A stretch of 16,371 nucleotides of DNA from Clostridia bacterium (GCA_017548175.1 JAFYMZ010000052.1:1-16371), one strand, 5' to 3'; positions 1 to 6,786 are shown, counted from the first letter of the stretch. The notes: generated by a model not told the origin, from the letters alone. Made by a program: numbers and translations.

Positions 1-135
1 GACCAACCAGATGGCACGGTTTCCGCGCTTGTAATTCTCGTGGGTCAGAATATGATACAAAGTATAGGCAAATAGCGCAAACTGCGCAAGAACCAGCGGA
101 GCCAAGAACGGCAGGAACTCCAGAAGTTTTTCCAT
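1..135 (-). CDS. PLDc_N (YxlE-like) small membrane protein, 5' part only
   Basis: The first 45 codons are present; the gene continues off the left edge. The protein starts MEKLLEFLPFLAPLVLAQF, giving a hydrophobic segment at about residues 8-28, followed by a short basic loop (HENYKRGNRAIW). A membrane helix followed by a K-x-R-x-GNR-xxW turn is typical of the PLDc_N / YxlE family of two-helix membrane proteins, which in Bacillus sit with anti-sigma factors and ABC exporters. The ATG at 135 has an AGGAGG ribosome binding site at 150-145, and a sigma-A type promoter lies upstream at 182-211. An ABC transporter may follow outside the window, but that cannot be seen. The role is probably accessory to a membrane complex (inference). 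Confidence 0.72.
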   Translation of the reverse strand, partial: MEKLLEFLPFLAPLVLAQFALFAYTLYHILTHENYKRGNRAIWLV

Positions 136-181
136 ATTACACGTCCTCCTTTCAGGCTTTTTTACACATACCGATAGTTTT

Positions 182-211
182 ATTATACTACATTTCCCGG
201 ATCGCCGACAA
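182..211 (-). promoter_or_regulatory. sigma-A type promoter of the PLDc_N gene
   Basis: On the minus strand a -35 of TTGTCG (211-206) and a perfect -10 of TATAAT (187-182) are separated by 18 bases. The predicted start of transcription is near 175, leaving a leader of about 40 bases before the ATG at 135. Confidence 0.6.
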
Positions 212-217
212 CCCTTT

Positions 218-238
218 TTGCGCAATTTATATGCGCAA
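218..238. repeat. 21-base inverted repeat between the 177-residue protein gene and the PLDc_N promoter
   Basis: TTGCGCA (218-224) and TGCGCAA (232-238) form a perfect 7-base inverted repeat around a 7-base AT-rich spacer. It sits 12 bases after the stop of the upstream membrane protein gene and 6 bases upstream of the -35 of the next promoter. On the minus strand it is followed by A residues, not T residues, so it does not look like an intrinsic terminator. A protein-binding site is possible. Confidence 0.4.
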
Positions 239-249
239 GGTCTTTTCCT

Positions 250-783
250 TTACAGCCATTTGCAAATCTGCATTTGCAACGAAGTAACTACAAGCAGAAT
301 GCCATACAGGATCCCCAGCAGGACCAACGCCGTCTGCACGCGCCGCTCACGCCGCCCCGGCCGCAGCCGCAGCGAGATCCCCTGCAGACAGGCCACCAGC
401 AGGCACAATAGCGAGCCTGTCGCATACAGCCCCCAGCCTGCCCAACACTGCAGATAGGCACGCCCTGCACCTTCCGTGCACTGCCATACCACCCACGCGC
501 TGGTCAGCATACCTTTCGCCGGCAATGCCGTCAGCGGCAGAAGCGGATACAGCACCTGGCGCGACAGCAGCAATGCTAGCGCAAGCACCATACCATCGGC
601 GCAGGCACACAGTTTTACCCACTCTGCCGCTGAAAAGGTCGGCGCTGCAAGGCCTTTTGCCAGATAACACCCTGCCACCGCACCAATCAGATACAGGCAC
701 AGCAGTAAAATGATTCCTGCAGGCGCAGGGCCTTCTCCTTCGTGTAAATGCCGGTGTCCCGGCTTGTTTCCTCGCAATTTCAT
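250..783 (-). CDS. hypothetical polytopic membrane protein, 177 aa, in ABC exporter operon
   Basis: I do not recognise the family. The first 21 residues are hydrophilic with a His-rich stretch (GHRHLHEGEG, residues 9-18). Hydrophobic segments follow at about 22-42, 64-86, 112-134 and 150-168, with a basic loop (RLRPGRRERR) at 139-148, which would place that loop in the cytoplasm. There is no signal peptide or enzyme motif. The ATG at 783 follows GGTGAT at a suitable distance; an ATG at 793 opens a different frame that lacks hydrophobic periodicity and is a shadow. The gene starts 54 bases after the ABC permease stop with no evident promoter between, so it is probably the third gene of that operon. 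A loose resemblance of the first helix to SpoIIM-like proteins is noted but weak. Confidence 0.68.
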   Translation of the reverse strand: MKLRGNKPGHRHLHEGEGPAPAGIILLLCLYLIGAVAGCYLAKGLAAPTFSAAEWVKLCACADGMVLALALLLSRQVLYPLLPLTALPAKGMLTSAWVVWQCTEGAGRAYLQCWAGWGLYATGSLLCLLVACLQGISLRLRPGRRERRVQTALVLLGILYGILLVVTSLQMQICKWL

Positions 784-837
784 CTTTCATCACCGGTATA
801 GCCTATGCACGGCTCGTCCCGGATATGACGGATGCAC

Positions 838-1569
838 TTACTGTTTCTTCATCTGCCGCAAAAACAGCAATACCGCCGCCACCATTGCCGCCGCAGCATA
901 GCCCAGCACCCACCACAGATGCGGAAAAACTTCTGCAAAGGCACCCGAAAGCACGGCGCGCTCCAATTCCACCGCGTGTACAAAAGGAAGCGCATATGCA
1001 ACTTTCCGGAATACGCCGCCTACCAGTTCCAGATCAAACCACACGCCGGATAACCACGCGGACAAATTGGTCAGCAGCGCACCGCAAATACCGCCCACCT
1101 GCTTATCGTTCAGGATGCTGCCAAACAGCAAGCCCAGCGCAATGTACAGCACCGCAACCGGAACGATGGACACGACCGCATACAAAATGTTCACCGTTAC
1201 ATCCAGCCCTAACACGACTGCCGCAAGATAACAGATCACACTCTGTGCCACCGCAATGGGCAGCACGGGCAGCGTGTAGCCAAGGATAAAATCCACCGAA
1301 GTCAGCGGCGTGGTATACAAGCGCTGCAGCAGTGCGCTTCCCCGGTCTTTTGAGATCAAGGTCGCCGAAAACAGCGTCATAAACGCCAAGCCAAACACGG
1401 TAATTCCCGATGCCAGATGCTGTATTTCAAACAGTTCCACCGGAATGTTCGCCTGGATCGCACTGAGCAGCAGGAAGAGCACCAACGGAAAGCCCAATCC
1501 AAAGAACAGATTCAGCGGATCTCGTAAGATCTCTTTTGCATTTCGGGTGGCAAATGTCAGCATTCTCAT
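838..1569 (-). CDS. ABC-2 type transporter permease
   Basis: This is the membrane subunit of an exporter of the ABC-2 (drug/polysaccharide exporter-like) superfamily, 243 aa. A cytoplasmic amphipathic N-terminus (residues 1-20) is followed by about six hydrophobic segments near 21-38, 53-71, 96-120, 128-151, 158-176 and 216-237. The stretch KDRGSALLQRLYTTPLT at about 74-90 is the typical coupling region of the family (known as the ABC2_membrane signature area). Its start codon overlaps the stop of the ATPase gene by four bases (ATGA, 1566-1569), so the two are translationally coupled. The substrate cannot be told from sequence; antimicrobial or lipid export is the usual role for this arrangement. 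Confidence 0.9.
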   Translation of the reverse strand: MRMLTFATRNAKEILRDPLNLFFGLGFPLVLFLLLSAIQANIPVELFEIQHLASGITVFGLAFMTLFSATLISKDRGSALLQRLYTTPLTSVDFILGYTLPVLPIAVAQSVICYLAAVVLGLDVTVNILYAVVSIVPVAVLYIALGLLFGSILNDKQVGGICGALLTNLSAWLSGVWFDLELVGGVFRKVAYALPFVHAVELERAVLSGAFAEVFPHLWWVLGYAAAAMVAAVLLFLRQMKKQ

Positions 1570-2294
1570 TTTGCACCCTCCTTTACAATGCGAATAAATG
1601 CCTGTTCAAACTGATCTGTACCGGCCGCTTGCTTAATCCCTGCAGCCGTATCACAGATCAGTAGTTTTCCGTCTTTCATAATGCCGATCCGGTCAGACAG
1701 AGCCTCTGCCTCCTCCATATAATGCGTGGTCAGCACAATGGTGACCTTCCCTTTCAGTCCACGGATCAAATCCCACAGATCGCTGCGCGCCAGCACATCC
1801 AAACCCAGCGTCGGCTCATCCAAAAACAAGATTTCCGGCTCGCTGATGAGTGCCATCGCAATGCTCAGCCTGCGCTGCCAGCCACCCGACAGTTTTCCCG
1901 CCTTTTTCCCAATGACGCTGTCAAGTCCCAGCAGTTCGGTAAGTTCTGCGATTTTTGCCAGTTTCTTTTCCTTCGGCATTCCGTGTGCACCGCAGATCAG
2001 TTCCAGATTCTCCCGCACGGTCAACCCGGGTGCCACCGCCGTCTCCTGAGGTGAAACCGCAATGATCGCCTTCACCGCCGCCGGGTTCTGACAGATACTG
2101 TTCCCGCTTAAAAACGCATCGCCGCCGCTGGGCTGCGTAAGGCCGGAGAGCATTTTAATGGTCGTTGTCTTACCGGCACCGTTCACACCCAGCAGAGAAA
2201 ATAATTCTCCTTGGCGCACGGTCAGACACAGACGGTCTACGGCAACCACGTCTTTATACCGTTTGCTCAACCCTTCGATTCGGATCGCATCCAT
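1566..2294 (-). CDS. ABC transporter ATP-binding protein (ABC-2 exporter type)
   Basis: This nucleotide-binding subunit of 242 aa has all core motifs: Walker A GVNGAGKTT (36-44), Q-loop Gln near 83, signature LSGGW (135-139), Walker B ILFLDE (155-160), D-loop around 164-166 and switch His 191. The family is the DrrA/CcmA-like group of half-exporter ATPases that pair with ABC-2 permeases. The length is short for the group, ending soon after the ATPase core with no long regulatory tail. The ATG at 2294 follows AAGGAG. It is the first gene of a probable three-gene operon with the permease at 838-1569 and the unknown membrane protein at 250-783, driven by a promoter that carries an inverted repeat. 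Confidence 0.93.
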   Translation of the reverse strand: MDAIRIEGLSKRYKDVVAVDRLCLTVRQGELFSLLGVNGAGKTTTIKMLSGLTQPSGGDAFLSGNSICQNPAAVKAIIAVSPQETAVAPGLTVRENLELICGAHGMPKEKKLAKIAELTELLGLDSVIGKKAGKLSGGWQRRLSIAMALISEPEILFLDEPTLGLDVLARSDLWDLIRGLKGKVTIVLTTHYMEEAEALSDRIGIMKDGKLLICDTAAGIKQAAGTDQFEQAFIRIVKEGAK

Positions 2295-2330
2295 ATTTTC
2301 ACTCCTTGCCCCACACAGGTAATATAATTA

Positions 2331-2349
2331 TGATATCATTATAATATCA
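2331..2349. promoter_or_regulatory. operator-like inverted repeat at the ABC operon promoter
   Basis: TGATAT (2331-2336) and ATATCA (2344-2349) form an inverted repeat with a 7-base spacer. It overlaps the -10 region of the ABC operon promoter, the position expected for a repressor site. The inner TGATATCA is also a short palindrome. No regulator gene is adjacent. Confidence 0.45.
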
Positions 2350-2369
2350 CCATCTGAAAGAAATGTCAA
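2341..2369 (-). promoter_or_regulatory. sigma-A promoter of the ABC exporter operon
   Basis: On the minus strand a consensus -35 TTGACA (2369-2364) is followed after 17 bases by TATTAT (2346-2341). An alternative -10 TATAAT lies at 2343-2338 with a 20-base spacing. The promoter begins immediately after the T-tract of the fba terminator. Confidence 0.65.
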
Positions 2370-2371
2370 TA

Positions 2372-2403
2372 TAAAAAGCCTCCGGCTATAGGCCGGAGGC
2401 TTT
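2372..2403 (-). terminator. intrinsic terminator of fba
   Basis: A 9-base GC-rich stem, GCCTCCGGC (2378-2386) with GCCGGAGGC (2392-2400), has a 5-base loop and is followed on the minus strand by TTTTT (2377-2373). It lies 13 bases downstream of the fba stop codon. Confidence 0.92.
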
Positions 2404-2416
2404 GGAAGGATTTCGT

Positions 2417-3352
2417 TTAGATGGTATTGCTGGAGCCCAGAACATCGCGGATCTTGTGCTGGACAATATCACGGATGGCATTGCGGCCATCGGTCAGATA
2501 CTGACGGGGGTCAAAGTGATCGGGATGCTCTACCATATGCTTACGGATGGCAGCGGTCATGCACAGACGCAGGTCAGAGTCAATGTTGATCTTACAGACG
2601 GCCATCTTGGCAGCCTGACGCAGCATTTCCTCAGGAATGCCGATGGCATCGGGCATCTTGCCGCCAAACTGGTTCACCATCTGCACATACTCCTGAGGCA
2701 CGGAAGAGCTTCCGTGCAGAACGATGGGGAAACCTTCGATGCGGCGCTGGATCTCTTCCAGAATGTCAAAGCGCAGCTGAGGCTTCTGACCGGGCTTGAA
2801 CTTGTATGCGCCGTGGCTGGTGCCGATGGCGATTGCCAGACTGTCAACGCCGGTACGGGAAACAAACTCCTCAACCTGAGCGGGATCGGTAAACATGGCG
2901 TCAGCAGCAGCCACATTCACATCGTCTTCAATGCCGGCCAGCTTGCCCAGTTCACCTTCAACGGTAACGCCGCGAGCGTGTGCATATTCAACGACCTGCT
3001 TGGTCAGGGCAATATTATCCTCAAAGCTGTACTTGGAGCCGTCGATCATCACGGAGCTGAAGCCGCCGTCGATGCAGGACTTGCAGATCTCAAAGTTCTC
3101 GCCGTGGTCCAGATGCAGCGCAATGGGCAGACCGGTGTCCTCGATGGCAGCCTCTACCAGCTTGACCAGATAGCCATGCTTGGCGTACTTTCTGGCACCG
3201 GCAGAAACCTGCAGGATCAGGGGAGACTTTTCCAGCATGGCAGCTTCGGTGATGCCCTGAATGATCTCCATATTATTCACGTTGAAGGCACCGATGGCGT
3301 AACCGCCCTTATAAGCCTTCTCAAACATTTCTTTTGTCGTAACCAGTGGCAT
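2417..3352 (-). CDS. fba: class II fructose-1,6-bisphosphate aldolase
   Basis: The enzyme cleaves fructose 1,6-bisphosphate to glyceraldehyde 3-phosphate and dihydroxyacetone phosphate in glycolysis, and runs in reverse for gluconeogenesis; it is cytosolic and zinc-dependent. The 311-aa protein has the class II hallmarks: catalytic Asp82 followed by zinc ligand His83 in HLDHGE (80-85), VEGELG (131-136), zinc ligand His180 in GTSHG (177-181), His213 in LHGSSS (212-217) and the phosphate-binding NIDSDLR (256-262). Length and order fit the short, clostridial/Bacillus-type FbaA branch. The ATG at 3352 has AGGAGG at 3366-3361. It is monocistronic, with its own promoter and a strong terminator, and is divergent from the phosphofructokinase gene that makes its substrate. 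Confidence 0.97.
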   Translation of the reverse strand: MPLVTTKEMFEKAYKGGYAIGAFNVNNMEIIQGITEAAMLEKSPLILQVSAGARKYAKHGYLVKLVEAAIEDTGLPIALHLDHGENFEICKSCIDGGFSSVMIDGSKYSFEDNIALTKQVVEYAHARGVTVEGELGKLAGIEDDVNVAAADAMFTDPAQVEEFVSRTGVDSLAIAIGTSHGAYKFKPGQKPQLRFDILEEIQRRIEGFPIVLHGSSSVPQEYVQMVNQFGGKMPDAIGIPEEMLRQAAKMAVCKINIDSDLRLCMTAAIRKHMVEHPDHFDPRQYLTDGRNAIRDIVQHKIRDVLGSSNTI

Positions 3353-3383
3353 TGGATATTCCTCCTGTCATTTGATTATCTCT

Positions 3384-3413
3384 ATCATACCACTCTTTTG
3401 GGCTCTTGTGCAA
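3384..3413 (-). promoter_or_regulatory. sigma-A promoter of fba
   Basis: On the minus strand TTGCAC (3413-3408) and TATGAT (3389-3384) are 18 bases apart. The start of transcription would be near 3377, leaving a leader of about 25 bases containing the AGGAGG site. Confidence 0.6.
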
Positions 3414-3467
3414 CTATGTTTTTCACTTTTCCTCGTTTTTCTTTTTTCCGATCCCATCAAAAACCAA

Positions 3468-3496
3468 TTGCCAAGACATTCCAGCTATGCTATAAT
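3468..3496 (+). promoter_or_regulatory. sigma-A promoter of the phosphofructokinase gene
   Basis: TTGCCA (3468-3473) and a perfect TATAAT (3491-3496) are 17 bases apart, and TGC directly before the -10 makes an extended -10 element. Transcription should start near 3503. Confidence 0.75.
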
Positions 3497-3501
3497 GATT
3501 G

Positions 3502-3517
3502 TGTATGCATCCATACA
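3502..3517. promoter_or_regulatory. inverted repeat at the transcription start of pfp
   Basis: TGTATG (3502-3507) and CATACA (3512-3517) form a perfect 6-base inverted repeat around CATC. It lies exactly at the expected +1, so it could be an operator or a hairpin at the 5' end of the mRNA. Confidence 0.45.
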
Positions 3518-3559
3518 TTTTATGAACAAAATTTATTTGACGATACGGAGGAAGAAACT

Positions 3560-4804
3560 ATGTCTTTGAAAGGTGCCTGTATTTTCGGCCAGTCCGGCGG
3601 CCCCACTTCTGTCATCAACGCCAGCGCCTACGGTGTCTTTAAGGAAGCACTGGAGAGCGACTGCATTACCCGCGTGCTGGGCGCTGCCCACGGCATCAAG
3701 GGTGTTCTGAAGGAAGAACTGTATGACATCGCAATGGAAGACCCCGCTGAGCTGGAACTGCTGAAGTCCACTCCCTCCTCTGCGCTGGGCTCCTGCCGCT
3801 ATAAGCTGAAGGATGCCTCCGTGGACGACACCGACTACAAGCGTATTCTGGAAGTCTTCAAGAAGTATGACGTCCGTTACTTCTTCTACAACGGCGGCAA
3901 CGACTCTATGGATACCTGCAACAAGATCTCCAAGTACCTGCTGGCCCAGGGCTATGAGTGCCGCGTCATCGGTGTTCCCAAGACCATCGACAACGACCTG
4001 TTCGGCACCGACCACTGCCCCGGTTTTGGCAGCGCTGCCAAGTATATCGCTACCTCCTGCATGGAAGTTTATCGCGATGCTCACGTTTATGACTACGGTT
4101 CCATCACCGTTATCGAGTGCATGGGCCGTAACGCCGGCTGGCTGACCGCCGCCGCTTCTCTGGCCAACATCAGCGGTCAGGGTCCCGACCTGATCTACCT
4201 GCCCGAGACCGTCTTCTCTCTGGACCGTTTCGTTGAGGATGTCAAGCGCTGCTATGAAGAAAAGGGCGCCTGCATCGTGGCAATTTCCGAAGGTGTGCAC
4301 GATGAAAATGGCACCTTTATCGCCGAGTACGCCAGCAAGGCTGCCGGTGCTACCGATGCCTTCGGCCACAAGCAGATGGGCGGCGCCGCCGCTTTCCTGG
4401 CCGCCGAACTGAACAGCCGTCTGGGCGTTAAGACCCGCGGTCTGGAGTTCTCCCTGCTGCAGCGCTGCGGCGCTCACGTGGCCAGCAAGACCGACGTGGA
4501 AGAAGCCGTGCTGATGGGCCGCGAGGCTGTCAAGGCTGCCGTTGCCGGTGTTACCGACAAGATGGTGGCAATTCAGCGCGAAGAAGGCTGCGACGAATAC
4601 CGTCCTTCCGTCAAGCTGGTTGACTTGACTGTCACTGCAAATACTGAGCATAAGTTCCCCCTGGAGTGGATCACCAACAACGGCACCGGCATCTCCCCCG
4701 AGTTTGCCAAGTATGCTCTGCCCCTGATCCAGGGCGCTCCCGATTATCAGTGGGAGAACGGCCTGCCTCGCTTCGCACAGCTGAAGAAGGTTCTGGTCAA
4801 ATAA
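3560..4804 (+). CDS. pfp: 6-phosphofructokinase, predicted pyrophosphate-dependent
   Basis: The protein phosphorylates fructose 6-phosphate to the 1,6-bisphosphate in glycolysis. The 414-aa sequence belongs to the PfkA superfamily: phosphate-donor loop GQSGGPTSVIN (10-20), GGNDS (112-116), PKTIDND (140-146) with catalytic Asp144, and MGRNAGW (188-194). In this superfamily, Asp after the GG-x turn (Asp115) and Lys before TIDND (Lys141) mark enzymes that use pyrophosphate; ATP enzymes have Gly at both places. The donor is therefore predicted to be PPi, which makes the step reversible. The open frame extends upstream to 2402 across fba, but the ATG at 3560 has GGAGGAA at 3547-3553 and gives the usual N-terminus. 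It has a strong own promoter, highly biased codons, and a terminator after it. Many annotations would simply say 6-phosphofructokinase. Confidence 0.93.
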   Translation: MSLKGACIFGQSGGPTSVINASAYGVFKEALESDCITRVLGAAHGIKGVLKEELYDIAMEDPAELELLKSTPSSALGSCRYKLKDASVDDTDYKRILEVFKKYDVRYFFYNGGNDSMDTCNKISKYLLAQGYECRVIGVPKTIDNDLFGTDHCPGFGSAAKYIATSCMEVYRDAHVYDYGSITVIECMGRNAGWLTAAASLANISGQGPDLIYLPETVFSLDRFVEDVKRCYEEKGACIVAISEGVHDENGTFIAEYASKAAGATDAFGHKQMGGAAAFLAAELNSRLGVKTRGLEFSLLQRCGAHVASKTDVEEAVLMGREAVKAAVAGVTDKMVAIQREEGCDEYRPSVKLVDLTVTANTEHKFPLEWITNNGTGISPEFAKYALPLIQGAPDYQWENGLPRFAQLKKVLVK

Positions 4805-4816
4805 GAAAGCCACAAC

Positions 4817-4853
4817 AAAAGACCGTGCATCCGATGATGCACGGTCTTCTTTT
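4817..4853. terminator. bidirectional intrinsic terminator
   Basis: A 12-base perfect stem (4820-4831 with 4836-4847, AGACCGTGCATC paired to its complement) has a 4-base loop. It is followed by TCTTTT on the plus strand and TTTG on the minus strand. It lies 15 bases after the pfp stop and directly after the stop of the convergent 71-residue gene, so it probably serves both. Confidence 0.88.
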
Positions 4854-4856
4854 ATG

Positions 4857-5072
4857 TCACAGATTTTGCAGCCGCTGCAACGCGCGTTCCACCTTCTCTT
4901 GCGGCACGCGTCCCCGGGCGTGCTCCAGCACCCGGCTGAGGGGCATTCGCAGCCCCATACGCAGCATCATAGGATTTCGCGCAAACTGCGGAAACTCCTG
5001 CTGCAGGATCGCTCTGGCACGGGGATTTTCCCACAATTCTGCCATCATGATCCGCCCGTTTCGCAGATCCAT
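4857..5072 (-). CDS. small hypothetical protein, 71 aa, downstream of ABC exporter
   Basis: The protein is basic, contains no membrane segment, and appears largely helical, with the central stretch WENPRARAILQQEFPQFARN (14-33) and MPLSRVLEHA (43-52). It is not a family I can name with certainty. The pattern of a short helix, NPM(M/L), a hydrophobic run and a PxE-K ending resembles C-terminal tail domains appended to some clostridial glycoside hydrolases, here standing alone; this is a weak recollection. The ATG at 5072 has GAGGTGA seven bases upstream. It begins 53 bases after the ABC permease stop and ends at a terminator, so it is probably the last gene of that operon. An overlapping frame starting at 5148 has no such features and is taken as a shadow. 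Confidence 0.62.
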   Translation of the reverse strand: MDLRNGRIMMAELWENPRARAILQQEFPQFARNPMMLRMGLRMPLSRVLEHARGRVPQEKVERALQRLQNL

Positions 5073-5125
5073 TCACCATCACCTCACTATAAGGTATGCC
5101 GAACAGATCCATTTTGTGCAAACCT

Positions 5126-5911
5126 TTATTGGATATCCTTTCTTCCATATTGCCAATAGGCAGCGCCTACGCCAATCACAGCAAACAAACATCCCAAGCC
5201 GATCAGCAAGAGATCCAATTCTCCGTTTGTTACGATATCCGCGCCTTCACAATAGGCAAAGGGAGTGATATACTTCAAAAACTCTGCCGCTTCTGCCATA
5301 TTGCTGATGAGATTCGTAAAATACAGCATAATTGCGATTCCAAGTCCTGCACCCAAGCTGCCTTTCCGTAAAAAAGCAGAAAGACCGAAGCAAATGCCGC
5401 CCAGTTCCAACTGCAGGAAGTAATACGCAAGATGCATCAAATTGATCTCTTTCCACGGGATTTCTTCCCCGATGATTGCCATAGAGCCAACGGAAAGCAG
5501 ATAGACGACTGCATTCAGCACGGTGATTTGCACCGCTACCGCAATCAGTTTCTGCGTCAGCACCGCCGTACGGCTCACAGGATGGGTCAGCAAAAACTCC
5601 GCCGTCTTGTCTTTTTCTTCCTTGCTCAAAATGCCCGCGGCGCAAATGGCGGCATAAAACGCGCCGCCCAATCCCAGCACATTTCCGCATTCAATGGCAT
5701 AAAAGCCCACCAAGGTACCAAAGTTCAGCCGGTCCATTCCAAACGCATCGGTAAAGGCACCCATTGAACCAAACATATCGCCGATGTTTTCCATTTCCCC
5801 CTTCATCTCCGGAAAGAGAAACACACAGACCATCAGCAAAAAGCCAATCGATGCCGTCCAGATCCACAGAGCGGTGCGGCCTTGCCGCAATTCGTGTTTG
5901 ACCAACGTCAT
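5126..5911 (-). CDS. ABC-2 family transporter permease
   Basis: The membrane subunit of 261 aa has about six hydrophobic segments, near residues 15-33, 68-94, 121-147, 160-182, 186-204 and 233-254. Between the second and third lies KEEKDKTAEFLLTHPVSR (97-114), the cytoplasmic coupling stretch characteristic of the ABC-2 permease subfamily found with bacitracin/lantibiotic-type exporters (family knowledge). The large loop at 35-66 is probably extracellular. The start overlaps the ATPase stop by four bases (5908-5911), so the subunits are made together. It is not similar in sequence to the permease at 838-1569, so the two exporters are separate systems rather than a local duplication. Substrate unknown. 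Confidence 0.88.
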   Translation of the reverse strand: MTLVKHELRQGRTALWIWTASIGFLLMVCVFLFPEMKGEMENIGDMFGSMGAFTDAFGMDRLNFGTLVGFYAIECGNVLGLGGAFYAAICAAGILSKEEKDKTAEFLLTHPVSRTAVLTQKLIAVAVQITVLNAVVYLLSVGSMAIIGEEIPWKEINLMHLAYYFLQLELGGICFGLSAFLRKGSLGAGLGIAIMLYFTNLISNMAEAAEFLKYITPFAYCEGADIVTNGELDLLLIGLGCLFAVIGVGAAYWQYGRKDIQ

Positions 5912-6786
5912 ACTTCCTCCGCCCCTTTCTGATAATAATGCAGGAAGACTTCTTCCAGATCGGGCTCCGTAATGGATAGATCCGTTACCTGCCCTGCCGC
6001 CAAATGCTGCAGAAGCTGCGGCATTTCACCGCTATACAGGAATCGCGCACCTTCTTCGCCGGACTTCCAGTCACGGACACCCTGCAGTCCCGTCAGATCC
6101 ACCGCGCCGTGCACCGTTACGCGCTTTGCGTTGGTGCTGGCCAATGCTTCCACCTGATCGCAGGCGATCAGCCGGCCTGCACGAAGAATGGCCGCACGAG
6201 TACAATACCGCTGGATCTCTGACAGCACATGGCTGGAAAGAAACACCGTTGTGCCCTCGCGATTGCGCTCCTGCAGAATATCGAACAATTCGCGCTGCAT
6301 CAGCGGATCAAGGCCGCCGGTGGGTTCATCCAGAATGAGCAGTTCCGGGCGATGCTGCAGCGCGCAAACGACGCCCACCTTTTTCCGGTTGCCAAAAGAC
6401 AGTGTTTCCACCTTCTTGCCCGCATCCAGCTGCAGGCGCTCGCACAGTTGCGCCGTTTCACGGCTGCAATCCACTCCACGCAGATCCGCAGACATTTTTA
6501 GTACATCCCGCACTTTCATTCCGGAATAAAAGACCGTTTCTGAGGGCAAATATCCCACTTTGCGCAAGATTTCCTCCCGCCGGCTGATATCGATCCCCAA
6601 CAGACTGGCGCTGCCGGAAGTCGGAGAAATCAGTCCCAGCAACGTCCGGATGGTCGTACTTTTGCCGGCGCCGTTGGGTCCGACACACCCCAAAAACTCC
6701 CCCGTTTCCACCTGCAAGTTCAGATCTTCAATTCCTCTGTTTTTTCCGTAATATTTCGTAAGTCCACAGGTCTCAATGGCCTTCAT
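5908..6786 (-). CDS. ABC transporter ATP-binding protein
   Basis: This 292-aa ATPase subunit shows Walker A GPNGAGKST (36-44), signature LSFGN (129-133), Walker B LLILDEP (149-155), D-loop GGLD (157-160) and switch His186. The signature has Phe-Gly-Asn rather than the usual Ser-Gly-Gly-Gln, common in the ABC-2 half-exporter group with this tail. After the ATPase core, residues from about 215 form the extra C-terminal domain of such exporters, ending in EPDLEEVFLHYY (about 273-284). The frame is open back to 6885, but the ATG at 6786 has GAGGTGG just upstream and yields the standard MKAIETCGLTKYYG start, so it is chosen. First gene of an operon with the permease and probably the 71-residue protein. 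Confidence 0.93.
   Translation of the reverse strand: MKAIETCGLTKYYGKNRGIEDLNLQVETGEFLGCVGPNGAGKSTTIRTLLGLISPTSGSASLLGIDISRREEILRKVGYLPSETVFYSGMKVRDVLKMSADLRGVDCSRETAQLCERLQLDAGKKVETLSFGNRKKVGVVCALQHRPELLILDEPTGGLDPLMQRELFDILQERNREGTTVFLSSHVLSEIQRYCTRAAILRAGRLIACDQVEALASTNAKRVTVHGAVDLTGLQGVRDWKSGEEGARFLYSGEMPQLLQHLAAGQVTDLSITEPDLEEVFLHYYQKGAEEV

Noticed and set aside
347..793. 148-codon minus-strand frame overlapping the 177-residue membrane protein gene
   Set aside because: It is Arg- and Ala-rich without periodic hydrophobicity, while the other frame gives clear membrane helices and covers a similar span with a suitable ribosome binding site.
2402..3559. Long N-terminal extension of the phosphofructokinase frame across fba
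   Set aside because: It is antisense to fba in codon register. The ribosome binding site and extended -10 promoter lie just before the ATG at 3560, which yields the standard protein start.
3533..4813. 426-codon minus-strand open frame opposite the phosphofructokinase gene
   Set aside because: It is in codon register with pfp, a gene with highly biased codons. The translation is low in recognisable features and would run through the pfp promoter side without a start signal.
4852..5148. 98-codon minus-strand frame overlapping the 71-residue gene
   Set aside because: It shows low-complexity Ala/Gly/Arg content, no clear ribosome binding site, and overlaps the end of the ABC permease gene.
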